This document shows, piece by piece, positions 1 through 5,437 of a DNA stretch of 11,685 bases. The stretch comes from JBDKTK01 sp039680225 (GTDB lineage: Bacteria; Desulfobacterota; Syntrophia; Syntrophales; UBA4778), in NCBI GenBank assembly GCA_039680225.1, contig JBDKTK010000027.1, positions 1-11,685 of the forward strand, written 5' to 3'. Within the stretch, counting starts at the first letter, position 1. Each line of letters opens with the position of its first letter. The notes under the pieces are model-generated. The model searched no databases. It saw only the letters and a list, made by a program, of their open reading frames with translations, and was not told the origin of the DNA. The translations under genes were made by a program, and so were the position numbers.

Positions 1-319
1 AGAATGACCATCATTTCTATTACCTTTCATACAATGCCAATCATATTTAAATGTTTGTTTTCAAAAGCAATATTATAATCGTTGAATTTCCTATTCCCCT
101 AGGAAAAAAGGGGGATTACCCTGGACATTATTTTTGCTTTTGTTTGCAAAATATGAACTTTATGACTAAATGTTTCATTCCTGATAAATATGTAATTAAT
201 TCCTGATTACTTACATGATAATGCACAGTGTTCTTTATTGGCGGGGATGGTAGGTATGATTTCTGGATTCAGCCGGATAAATTGCAGTTTACGGCAGCGA
301 TTAACGGATGTCCTGCTAA
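1..319. other. AT-rich non-coding stretch
   Basis: No gene is supported here. The first 240 or so bases are markedly richer in A and T than the rest of the window, and all frames are broken by stops. Between about 240 and 319 the composition shifts to that of the downstream FemAB remnant. Short open stretches there may be decayed upstream coding sequence, but I could not align them to the family with any confidence. I see no tRNA, clear promoter or attachment site. The boundary in base composition may mark the edge of an acquired or degraded segment. Confidence 0.6.
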
Positions 320-610
320 GTGAAAGCAGTAAGCCCTGACGCTCATATCCCTTTACGGGAAACGATCAAACGGGCCCATGCGAGCGGTTACAGGATCTTT
401 GACCCGGGCAGGACGGATGCGGGCAATACCGGATTGATGAATTGCTGGGGAATGGAGGTGACGGATATTCCCCAGTACTTCTATCCCGAGAGGGTGAGGT
501 GCCCGGTATAAGGATCGTTGATTTACAAGGCAGCTGAAAACATTTTCAGAATGAGCCCGGATTTCACCGCAAAGATCCTGGGGAACATCTCTAATGCCCA
601 CCTTGGATAG
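320..610 (+). pseudogene. C-terminal remnant of a FemAB-family acyltransferase
   Basis: The frame from 320 encodes PLRETIKRAHASGYRIFDPG followed by RTDAGNTGLM, then WGMEVTDIPQYFYPE. This matches the C-terminal GNAT-fold core of FemAB-like proteins, where the usual pattern is a Tyr-Arg-x-Phe-Asp-Phe-Gly-Arg stretch, then Phe-Lys-x-x-Trp-Gly, then a Tyr-Pro-Glu. A TAA at 509-511 interrupts the frame. The same frame then continues with LIYKAAENIFRMSPDF and ends NAHLG at a TAG at 608-610, which resembles the normal family C-terminus. The usual FK-x-x before Trp-Gly is missing, so a short in-frame deletion is likely. No N-terminal half is visible upstream, and the frame has a TAA at 317-319. Intact relatives add amino acids to peptidoglycan or are associated with exopolysaccharide/PEP-CTERM loci. 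This copy should be inactive. It ends 12 bp from the convergent HD-domain gene. Confidence 0.6.
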
Positions 611-622
611 GGAGACAGGAAA

Positions 623-1177
623 TTATAATCCTATCTTATCACTTATTTCATTCATGGCATTGAGAGAGAGCTGAACGAACTCCTCCAGGGGAATGCCGAT
701 TTTTTCACACTCCAGGATATATTCCCGGTTCACGGAGGCAGCGAAGGCCTTCTCCTTCATCCTCTTTGTGACCGACTTGGGCTTTACGCTTGCCACTTTT
801 TTATCCGGATAAACCATTGCTGTAGCCGTAATCAGGCCCGTTATGGTCTCGCCTGCCGCGAGGGCGTGCTCGAATTCCGTGCTTCTCTTTTTGCCGCTCG
901 CCTGCTCGTTATGCATCTTTATCGCGGAAACGATCTCCGGATCGACCCCCGCTTCGCCGAGTATCTTTTCCGCTTCCAGCCCATGCACGCTCAAATCCGC
1001 GTTGACAAGCTCCACGTCAATGTCATGCAGGAGGCCCGCCAATCCCCATTTCTCCTCGTCCCTGCCGAGCCGGCGGGCAAGCGTCCTCATCACGGCCTCG
1101 GAAGCCAGGCAGTGGTATTTCATTCTTTCGTTCTTAATGTATTTATCAAGCATTGCCAAAGCATCTTCACGATTCAT
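623..1177 (-). CDS. HD (HDIG-type) domain hydrolase
   Basis: This is a 184-residue soluble protein of the HD superfamily, whose members are metal-dependent phosphohydrolases. His22 is the first conserved histidine, the HD doublet is His51-Asp52 in GLLHDID, and later histidines are His65 and His89. The C-terminal half carries the LITATAMVYPDKK and KPKSVTKRMKEKAFAASVNR stretches typical of short HDIG-family proteins annotated as uncharacterised hydrolases. At the final metal-ligand position, where the family usually has Ala-Asp, the sequence reads Ala-Gly-Glu (Glu110), a conservative change. A strong AGGAGG lies just upstream of the ATG, which supports this start. The gene stands alone, convergent with the FemAB remnant and divergent from the YkgJ-family gene. 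The substrate cannot be told from the sequence. Confidence 0.85.
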   Translation of the reverse strand: MNREDALAMLDKYIKNERMKYHCLASEAVMRTLARRLGRDEEKWGLAGLLHDIDVELVNADLSVHGLEAEKILGEAGVDPEIVSAIKMHNEQASGKKRSTEFEHALAAGETITGLITATAMVYPDKKVASVKPKSVTKRMKEKAFAASVNREYILECEKIGIPLEEFVQLSLNAMNEISDKIGL

Positions 1178-1261
1178 GATATTCCTGCCTCCTTATTTTT
1201 CTGCTGAACCCTGAGAATTCCAACTGATTCGTCCGTAACCTTGCCGTAAACAGCAACCCGT

Positions 1262-1303
1262 TGTCAAGCGGGGCTTGACATTTCACCGGCCCCATTATTG
1301 AAT
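1262..1303 (+). promoter_or_regulatory. Candidate promoter with a 19-bp palindrome over its -35
   Basis: TTGACA at 1275-1280 is followed after 17 bp by TTGAAT at 1298-1303, giving a perfect -35 and a 4/6 match -10, about 70 bp before the YkgJ-family start. The -35 is one arm of a perfect inverted repeat, TGTCAAGC at 1262-1269 and GCTTGACA at 1273-1280. This could be an operator for the divergent pair of genes. No convincing -10 follows the mirrored TTGACA on the minus strand. Promoter use and operator function are inferred. Confidence 0.35.
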
Positions 1304-1376
1304 AAGGCAACAATCTCAACGTTTTTCGGGTCTTAACCGCTTTTTTCCGTGAACCGTTCAGCAACGGACAGAAGCA

Positions 1377-1736
1377 ATGAGCGAGCGCGTTGAAAACAAA
1401 AATCCCTGCCTGAACTGCGGCGCCTGTTGCGCCTCGTACCGGGTTTCATTTTACTGGTCGGAAGCAAAGGAACTGGGACTCGAAGGCCACCACATAGAAA
1501 AGGTGAACGGTTGGCGCATTTGCATGGCCGGGACCAACCAGCGCTCGCCGCTCTGCTGCAGTCTTGAGGGGGTTGTCGGCCGGCAGGTGATCTGTCTTGT
1601 ATATGCAAATCGCCCTTCCCCCTGCCGTGAAGTCCAGCCGGGAGACGACAAGTGCAACAAGGCCAGGATCAGGCATGGCCTGAATCCGATAGACCCGGCA
1701 GACATGTCTTCCGCTGAAGCAGGCGATGAAGGATAA
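1377..1736 (+). CDS. YkgJ-family cysteine-cluster protein
   Basis: The product is a 119-residue protein of the YkgJ / CxxCxxCC family (zinc- or iron-chelating domain). The N-terminal cluster is C11-LN-C14-GA-C17-C18. Further cysteines are C49, C60-C61, C73, C83 (in RPSPCREV) and C93 (in CNKARIRHGL), a spacing very like that of E. coli YkgJ, including the SFYWSEA and GTNQ-SPLC stretches. The family is thought to bind a metal ion or an iron-sulfur cluster, but its role is not established. The length is close to the family's usual size. The last dozen residues are acidic and probably disordered. The ATG has only a weak purine-rich stretch before it. It is transcribed away from the HD-domain gene and followed by the shared hairpin at 1755-1781. 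Confidence 0.85.
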   Translation: MSERVENKNPCLNCGACCASYRVSFYWSEAKELGLEGHHIEKVNGWRICMAGTNQRSPLCCSLEGVVGRQVICLVYANRPSPCREVQPGDDKCNKARIRHGLNPIDPADMSSAEAGDEG

Positions 1737-1754
1737 AATATTATTGTAGGCATT

Positions 1755-1781
1755 AAAAAAGGCCAGCTGCAGCAGCTGACC
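1755..1781 (-). terminator. Rho-independent terminator of the tRNA pair
   Basis: On the minus strand a 9-bp hairpin (GGTCAGCTG, 3-nt loop, CAGCTGGCC, with one G-U pair) is followed directly by six T residues (complement of 1755-1760). It lies 14 bp past the CCA end of tRNA-Cys, as expected for the end of this transcript. The hairpin also lies just after the plus-strand YkgJ-family stop and may serve it too, but the T-run on that side is interrupted. Confidence 0.8.
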
Positions 1782-1794
1782 TTCATTTCTTTCC

Positions 1795-1870
1795 TGGAGG
1801 CGGCAACCGGATTCGAACCGGTGAATAACGGTTTTGCAGACCGCTGCCTTGGCCACTTGGCTATGCCGCC
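1795..1870 (-). tRNA. tRNA-Cys (GCA anticodon), CCA encoded
   Basis: Read on the minus strand, it folds into a normal cloverleaf. The acceptor GGCGGCA pairs fully with TGCCGCC. The anticodon stem is GCGGT/ACCGT with loop CTGCAAA, giving anticodon GCA with the usual C32, U33 and A37. The T arm is ACCGG-TTCGAAT-CCGGT, the discriminator base is U73 as expected for cysteine, and CCA is encoded at 1797-1795. It lies 10 bp downstream of tRNA-Gly in the same transcript, corresponding to cysT after glyW in E. coli. Confidence 0.97.
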
Positions 1871-1880
1871 AAAAATAAAA

Positions 1881-1955
1881 TGGAGCGGGCGAACGGATTT
1901 GAACCGTCGACGTCTACCTTGGCTAGGTAGCACTCTACCGCTGAGTTACTCCCGC
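1881..1955 (-). tRNA. tRNA-Gly (GCC anticodon) with an aberrant anticodon loop
   Basis: The minus strand folds as acceptor GCGGGAG, D arm ACTC-AGCGGTA-GAGT, anticodon arm CTACC-TAGCCAA-GGTAG, variable ACGTC, T arm GACGG-TTCAAAT-CCGTT, acceptor 3' CGCCCGC, discriminator T and an encoded CCA. The anticodon is GCC. Two departures are visible. Position 33, almost universally U, is A, which also lets U32... the neighbouring loop close by one extra pair (base 33 excluded from a U-turn). Acceptor pair 6-67 is A-G instead of A-U. The D and T loops are normal. Its place directly after pgsA and before tRNA-Cys corresponds to E. coli glyW, so it is an ortholog of the ordinary glycine tRNA rather than a stray copy. 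It may be impaired, or the changes may be assembly errors. Confidence 0.9.
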
Positions 1956-1969
1956 TAGAGTGTATTAGA

Positions 1970-1998
1970 TAGATATAAAAATCAGGCTTTAAAGTCAA
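1970..1998 (-). promoter_or_regulatory. Candidate promoter for the tRNA-Gly/tRNA-Cys pair
   Basis: On the minus strand TTGACT (complement of 1993-1998) is followed after 17 bp by TATCTA (complement of 1970-1975). Transcription would start about 8 bp before the 5' end of tRNA-Gly. The -35 is 5/6 to consensus and the -10 only 3/6, but the spacing and the AT-rich spacer fit. It would let the tRNAs be made independently of pgsA. Confidence 0.4.
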
Positions 1999-2004
1999 CA
2001 GAAA

Positions 2005-2024
2005 ATTGCCTTTTTCCCGGCAAT
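2005..2024 (-). terminator. Weak candidate terminator after pgsA
   Basis: On the minus strand ATTGCC and GGCAAT form a 6-bp hairpin with an 8-base loop, followed by TTTTC. It begins 11 bp past the pgsA stop and precedes the candidate tRNA promoter, which is the right place for partial termination. The stem is short and A/T-ended, so readthrough into the tRNAs is likely. Confidence 0.3.
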
Positions 2025-2034
2025 CCGGCGCACT

Positions 2035-2643
2035 TTAATCCTTGGATTTAAACGCCCATCTGAAGAACTTATAGAAATATTCCACCCCGGACAAAACCGT
2101 CAGGGCAAGCGCCGCGTAAAGGATAATCAGGCCTACATAGTGGGCGTCCAATCCTAAAAGCGGATAATGGATAATGAGGGCTGTGATTGCCGCCTCCTGG
2201 GTGAATGTCTTGTACTTGCCGAGGCGGCTGGCAGATATTATCAGGCCCCCAATGGATGCAACATGCCTGATGCCGTCAATCGCGATGTCCCGGATGATTA
2301 TTATCGCCACTATCCAGGCGGGGATCCGTCCCACCGGTATCATCAGGATCATGGCCGTGCTGACGATCATCTTGTCGGCAATGGGATCGAGCAGCTTTCC
2401 TATCTTGGTCACTATCTTGTAGCGCCGCGCAATATAGCCGTCGAGCATGTCCGTCAGGGCGGCAAGCGCAAACAAAACCGCAATGAGCAGGCTGACAAGC
2501 TTGTTGGGCTGGAGGAGCAGAAGAAAGAGCACAGGGAGGATCAACACCCTGAGCATCGTTACCGTATTCGGAAGATTGACTATGTCGCGGAATTCCCGCG
2601 ACACGGGCAGCCTGTCAAATCCCTTTTTTATAGCGTCCAGCAT
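2035..2643 (-). CDS. pgsA: CDP-diacylglycerol–glycerol-3-phosphate 3-phosphatidyltransferase
   Basis: This integral membrane enzyme transfers a phosphatidyl group from CDP-diacylglycerol to glycerol 3-phosphate, giving phosphatidylglycerophosphate, the committed step to phosphatidylglycerol and cardiolipin. The full CDP-alcohol phosphatidyltransferase signature D-x2-DG-x2-AR-x8-G-x3-D-x3-D is present, with D65, D68, G69, A72, R73, G82, D86 and D90. Several hydrophobic segments follow (about 31-45, 50-64, 93-103, 109-118 and 169-186). The NLPNTVTMLRVLILP stretch at 24-38 is where many family members begin, so the first 20 or so residues may be an extension. The ATG at 2643 lacks an obvious Shine-Dalgarno sequence, and a GTG further in could be the real start. 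It lies 31 bp after the transaldolase gene and upstream of tRNA-Gly and tRNA-Cys, an order shared with E. coli. Confidence 0.94.
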   Translation of the reverse strand: MLDAIKKGFDRLPVSREFRDIVNLPNTVTMLRVLILPVLFLLLLQPNKLVSLLIAVLFALAALTDMLDGYIARRYKIVTKIGKLLDPIADKMIVSTAMILMIPVGRIPAWIVAIIIIRDIAIDGIRHVASIGGLIISASRLGKYKTFTQEAAITALIIHYPLLGLDAHYVGLIILYAALALTVLSGVEYFYKFFRWAFKSKD

Positions 2644-2674
2644 GGCGGAGTTGGGCCCCCGACTCTTTTTCCTG

Positions 2675-3322
2675 CTATTTCCTTGGCACCTTTTTCCAGT
2701 CGGCCAGGAATTTCTCGATCCCCACGTCGGTCAGCGGATGTTTCGAGAGCTGTTCAATCACCTTGAAGGGAATAGTGGCAATATCGGCTCCCATAAGGGC
2801 CGCATCTAGCACGTGCAGGGGGTTGCGCACGCTGGCGACAATCACCTCGGTGCCGAAACCGTAGTTGTCGAAAATGGTTATGGTCTGTTCAACAAGGTCC
2901 ATCCCGTAATGCGATACATCGTCGAGCCTTCCCACGAAGGGGCTGACGTAAGCAGCGCCGGCCTTCGCGGCCATAAGCGACTGGAGGGGCGAAAATATCA
3001 GGGTCATGTTGACTTTTATGTCCAGGCCGGCCAGAACCTTTGTGGCTTTCAGCCCTTCCGTTGACATCGGTATTTTTATTACTACATTTTCCGCCAGCTT
3101 CGCGAGTTTTTTCGCCTCGCTCACCATTCCCCTGGATTCAAGGCTTATCACTTCGAGGCTCACAGGCCCTTCCACGATTTCAAGTATCTCTTTAACTACA
3201 TCGTCGAACTTCCTGCCTTCCTTCGCGATCAGGCTGGGGTTCGTGGTGACTCCATCCGCCATTCCGAGGCTTACTGCCTCCTTTATCTCGCCAATGTTTG
3301 CGCTGTCGATAAAAAACTTCAT
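2675..3322 (-). CDS. tal: Transaldolase (small, TalC/FSA-like subfamily)
   Basis: A 215-residue single-domain beta/alpha-barrel of the short transaldolase family. It starts with MKFFIDSANIGEI and has the TTNPSLI stretch at 26-32. The Schiff-base lysine is K83 in VVIKIPMSTEG. Two residues separate true transaldolases from fructose-6-phosphate aldolases in this family. Here they are Glu57 (Gln in E. coli FsaA) and Phe129 (Tyr in FsaA), which favours transaldolase, moving dihydroxyacetone units between sedoheptulose 7-phosphate and glyceraldehyde 3-phosphate. The residue assignment is from memory of the family, aligned by eye. A strong AAGGAGG lies 6 bp before the ATG, consistent with independent high expression. 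It sits between the small membrane protein gene (28 bp upstream) and pgsA. Confidence 0.93.
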   Translation of the reverse strand: MKFFIDSANIGEIKEAVSLGMADGVTTNPSLIAKEGRKFDDVVKEILEIVEGPVSLEVISLESRGMVSEAKKLAKLAENVVIKIPMSTEGLKATKVLAGLDIKVNMTLIFSPLQSLMAAKAGAAYVSPFVGRLDDVSHYGMDLVEQTITIFDNYGFGTEVIVASVRNPLHVLDAALMGADIATIPFKVIEQLSKHPLTDVGIEKFLADWKKVPRK

Positions 3323-3349
3323 TTCTTTCCTCCTTGTCCCGGAATGGAA

Positions 3350-3610
3350 TTACCCCTTCCCTTGCTCGCTGATAAATTTTTCATAACATTCCCGGCTGCA
3401 AAAATGCCGGGTATTCCCCTCCACGGTTGCGGCATACGCCTCGCTTATCGGAATGTAAACGTGGCAGTACGGGTCCTCTACCATATCCTCGCCTTCGCGC
3501 CTCTTCGGGATATTCTGCCTGGTGGCGGCGCTGCCTTTTAAAAAGAGCCCCCTGGCAATCCGGAAGATCAGGTAAATGGCCAGGGCGGCTATCAATACAC
3601 GAATTATCAT
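3350..3610 (-). CDS. Small membrane-anchored TRASH/YHS-like cysteine protein
   Basis: An 86-residue protein with one N-terminal hydrophobic helix (about 2-24), a basic linker containing PKRREGED, and a C-terminal domain with Cys49-His50, then His69, Cys71 and Cys75 in RHFCSRECYEKF. The pattern C-x-x-Y-I-P ... G-x-x-x-x-FCS-x-x-C resembles TRASH/YHS-type zinc or heavy-metal binding modules, so a membrane-bound metal-binding role is possible but unproven. Starting at the ATG at 3610 is preferred. A TTG directly before it would add one residue, and AGGTGA lies just upstream. It starts 12 bp after the folK stop and ends 27 bp before the transaldolase start, so it is probably cotranscribed. I do not know its function. 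Confidence 0.75.
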   Translation of the reverse strand: MIIRVLIAALAIYLIFRIARGLFLKGSAATRQNIPKRREGEDMVEDPYCHVYIPISEAYAATVEGNTRHFCSRECYEKFISEQGKG

Positions 3611-3622
3611 CAAATCACCTAA

Positions 3623-4135
3623 TTACGAATGAGGGTCAAGCCTGATGACGTCCTTCTTATCTTCAAGCCTGTCCAACAGTCCTTTAATACTGATCCCGTA
3701 AACGGGATGGACCTCATAAGGGGCAATCTCAAAGAGGGGCTGCAGGACAAAGCGCCTCTTGTGCATCTCCGGATGGGGTATTTTGAGTCCTTCTTCTTCT
3801 ACTATCTCCTGCCCGTATAAGAGGATATCGAGATCGATTACCCTGGGACCCCATTTGGCCGACTCGGTCCGGCCCATATCGCTCTCGATCTTTTTTAAAA
3901 ATTCCAGAAGCGGCCGGGGCCTCAGGACTGTCCTGATCTCGACGGCACAGTTCACGAACCAGGGCTGGCCTTCCAATCCGACCGGCTCGGTCCTGTAAAG
4001 CGAAGAACTCCGCAGCACCCTCACTTCTTCGCTGCTCGCCAGCCGCTCTATTGCTTCGACGCAATTCCGGGCGGGGTCTCCTATATTGGACCCTATTCCT
4101 ATGAACGAAACACTCTTACGCGAATTCGCGTTCAA
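3623..4135 (-). CDS. folK: 2-amino-4-hydroxy-6-hydroxymethyldihydropteridine pyrophosphokinase
   Basis: HPPK moves pyrophosphate from ATP to 6-hydroxymethyl-7,8-dihydropterin, the step before dihydropteroate synthase in folate synthesis. The 170-residue protein has the N-terminal FIGIGSNIGD (11-20), the pterin-binding region SSLYRTEPVG with QPWFVNCAVE (57-66), and the signature WGPRVIDLDILLYG (95-108), in which D101 and D103 bind the two magnesium ions. The HP motif is at 120-121. Length is normal for the family. The ATG lies inside the end of dapL, overlapping it by 20 bp in another frame, which suggests translational coupling. The placement of folK next to dapL has no direct metabolic logic beyond shared housekeeping expression. 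Confidence 0.95.
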   Translation of the reverse strand: MNANSRKSVSFIGIGSNIGDPARNCVEAIERLASSEEVRVLRSSSLYRTEPVGLEGQPWFVNCAVEIRTVLRPRPLLEFLKKIESDMGRTESAKWGPRVIDLDILLYGQEIVEEEGLKIPHPEMHKRRFVLQPLFEIAPYEVHPVYGISIKGLLDRLEDKKDVIRLDPHS

Positions 4136-5282
4136 TCCGGTCCATAGCCTCTTTCAATATCGCGTCCGGCACGGTCAGAGAGATTCGGATAAAACCCTCT
4201 CCAAACTTGCCGTAAGCAGTCCCCGCCGCAACGACAACGGCCGTCTTCTCAAACAGCCTTCCCGTGAAGTCAATTGAGCTCATCCCCCTGGGTGTTGGCA
4301 CCCAAAGGTAAAAAGTCCCTTTCGGCGGATTAAAATCTATCCCGATCTTTTTCAGGGTGCCGAGAACCAAGTCCCTCCTGGCCTTGTATATTTTGAGCAT
4401 ATTTTCGATGTTGGAGGTTTCCGACCTGAGCGCGTGAATGCCGGCAAACTGGACCGCATTGAAGATGCCGGAATCGGTGTTTTCCTTCACTTTGCTGATG
4501 CCCGCAACAAGGTCGGGATTGCCCATGGCCATCCCGATCCTCCAGCCGGTCATATTGTACGGCTTTGAGAGGGAATTGAGTTCCACCGCAACTTCCCTGG
4601 CGCCTTCCACACTGAGGATGCTCAATTTTTCCTGCCCCTCGAAAACGACTTCGCTGTACGGGTTGTCGTAGCAGATCGCTATATCGTTCTTCTTCGCGAA
4701 ATCCACGGCCTTGCGGAAAAATTCCTTGTTGGCGCAGGCCCCCGTCGGGTTGTTGGGGTAGTTGAGGAACATGGCTGTTGCCTTCTTTACCACGTCCTTC
4801 GGGATGTCCTCGAATATCGGGAGATACCCGTTTTCCGGCAGTATCGGCATCGAATACGGCTCGCCGCCGCCCATGAGGATGCTGGCCCGGTAAGCCGGAT
4901 ACCCCGGATCTGTCATGAGCACGGTATCGCCGGGATTGACCCTTGCCAGGATGAAATGGTGGCAGCCCTCCTTGGAGCCTATGAGGCCCAAAACCTCATT
5001 AGCCGGATTGAGTTTTACGCCATATCTCTCCTGGTACCACCTGGCCACTTCCTCCCGGAAGGCCAGCATGCCCTTTTCCTCGTCCGTCGGGTAGCGGTGG
5101 TTCTCGGGGTCATGAGCGGTCCTGCACAATTCATCAATTACGCCGGCCGGAGTTGGCTCGACGGGGTCGCCGATTGCGAGGCTTATCACGTCGATTCCAT
5201 CGGCCTTTGCCTTTGCTATCTTCTTCCTGAGCTCCATGAAAAGGTATGGTGGTATCCTCGTCAGTCGTTCCGCAATCTGCAA
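4116..5282 (-). CDS. dapL: LL-diaminopimelate aminotransferase
   Basis: A class I/II (fold type I) PLP aminotransferase of 388 residues that converts tetrahydrodipicolinate directly into LL-diaminopimelate using glutamate, bypassing dapD, dapC and dapE. The PLP lysine is K240 in SLSKPYNMTGWRIG. NYPNNPTGA (174-182) and D206-NPY-209 bind the cofactor, and R366 in FIRISLT should bind the substrate carboxylate. The N-terminus AERLTRIPPYLF is typical of the DapL type found in deltaproteobacteria and relatives. Adjacent dapB, dapA, dapF and lysA make the DapL assignment much stronger than for an isolated aminotransferase. The start is TTG, supported by AAGGAG 9-10 bp upstream; no nearby ATG fits. 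The 155-bp gap from dapB, with a hairpin and a palindromic element, could give it partly separate expression. Confidence 0.93.
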   Translation of the reverse strand: MQIAERLTRIPPYLFMELRKKIAKAKADGIDVISLAIGDPVEPTPAGVIDELCRTAHDPENHRYPTDEEKGMLAFREEVARWYQERYGVKLNPANEVLGLIGSKEGCHHFILARVNPGDTVLMTDPGYPAYRASILMGGGEPYSMPILPENGYLPIFEDIPKDVVKKATAMFLNYPNNPTGACANKEFFRKAVDFAKKNDIAICYDNPYSEVVFEGQEKLSILSVEGAREVAVELNSLSKPYNMTGWRIGMAMGNPDLVAGISKVKENTDSGIFNAVQFAGIHALRSETSNIENMLKIYKARRDLVLGTLKKIGIDFNPPKGTFYLWVPTPRGMSSIDFTGRLFEKTAVVVAAGTAYGKFGEGFIRISLTVPDAILKEAMDRIEREFA

Positions 5283-5315
5283 TGTCGGCTCTCCTTCTAT
5301 ATTGTATATTGTGTT

Positions 5316-5347
5316 AAAAGGGGCGACCGCAGGGATCGCCCTTTTTT
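5316..5347. terminator. Hairpin with flanking A- and T-runs between dapB and dapL
   Basis: GGGCGACC at 5321-5328 and GATCGCCC at 5334-5341 form an 8-bp hairpin with one mismatch (a G-U pair on the minus strand) and a 5-base loop. On the plus strand it is followed by six T residues. On the minus strand, the direction of the operon, it is followed by C and then four T residues. It looks like a bidirectional terminator or attenuator that would lower dapL expression relative to dapB. No plus-strand gene is present to need it. Confidence 0.5.
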
Positions 5348-5349
5348 GA

Positions 5350-5418
5350 CCTCCCCCTGCCCCCTCCAGAGGGGGGACATATTATCTATCCCCCGCCGGC
5401 GGGGGATTAAGGGGGTGG
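5350..5418. repeat. Three-way palindromic intergenic element
   Basis: Outer arms CCTCCCCCT (5350-5358) and AGGGGGTGG (5410-5418) pair 8 of 9. Inside lie two hairpins, CCCCCT/AGGGGG (5360-5365 with 5370-5375) and the perfect 16-bp palindrome CCCCCGCCGGCGGGGG (5390-5405). The C/G-run content and structure resemble dispersed miniature repeats seen in intergenic regions of many bacterial genomes. It sits just downstream of dapB without disrupting a gene. Only one copy is visible here, so dispersal is inferred. Confidence 0.7.
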
Positions 5419-5437
5419 CAGATTTCGGCTGGACCGG

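Noticed and set aside
88..105. Inverted repeat TTCCTA-TTCCCC-TAGGAA in the AT-rich left end.
   Set aside because: Only six base pairs, no T-run in a useful direction and no adjacent gene; not convincing as a terminator or site.
1167..1364. A 65-codon minus-strand frame upstream of the HD-domain gene.
   Set aside because: It runs into the HD gene start and covers the likely promoter region; the sequence shows no domain and no good ribosome binding site.
1446..1933. Minus-strand open frames spanning the tRNAs and the YkgJ-family gene.
   Set aside because: They read through two tRNA genes and antisense to a clear cysteine-cluster protein; no family resemblance.
1881..1955. Idea that the odd tRNA-Gly is a cell-wall tRNA serving the nearby FemAB remnant.
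   Set aside because: Staphylococcal cell-wall tRNA-Gly changes lie in the D and T loops, which are normal here, and the FemAB-like gene is broken; the neighbourhood alone is not evidence.
5283..5437. Possible lysine riboswitch ahead of dapL.
   Set aside because: The region is too short and its structure is explained by one simple hairpin and a palindromic repeat; no multi-helix L-box core is recognisable.
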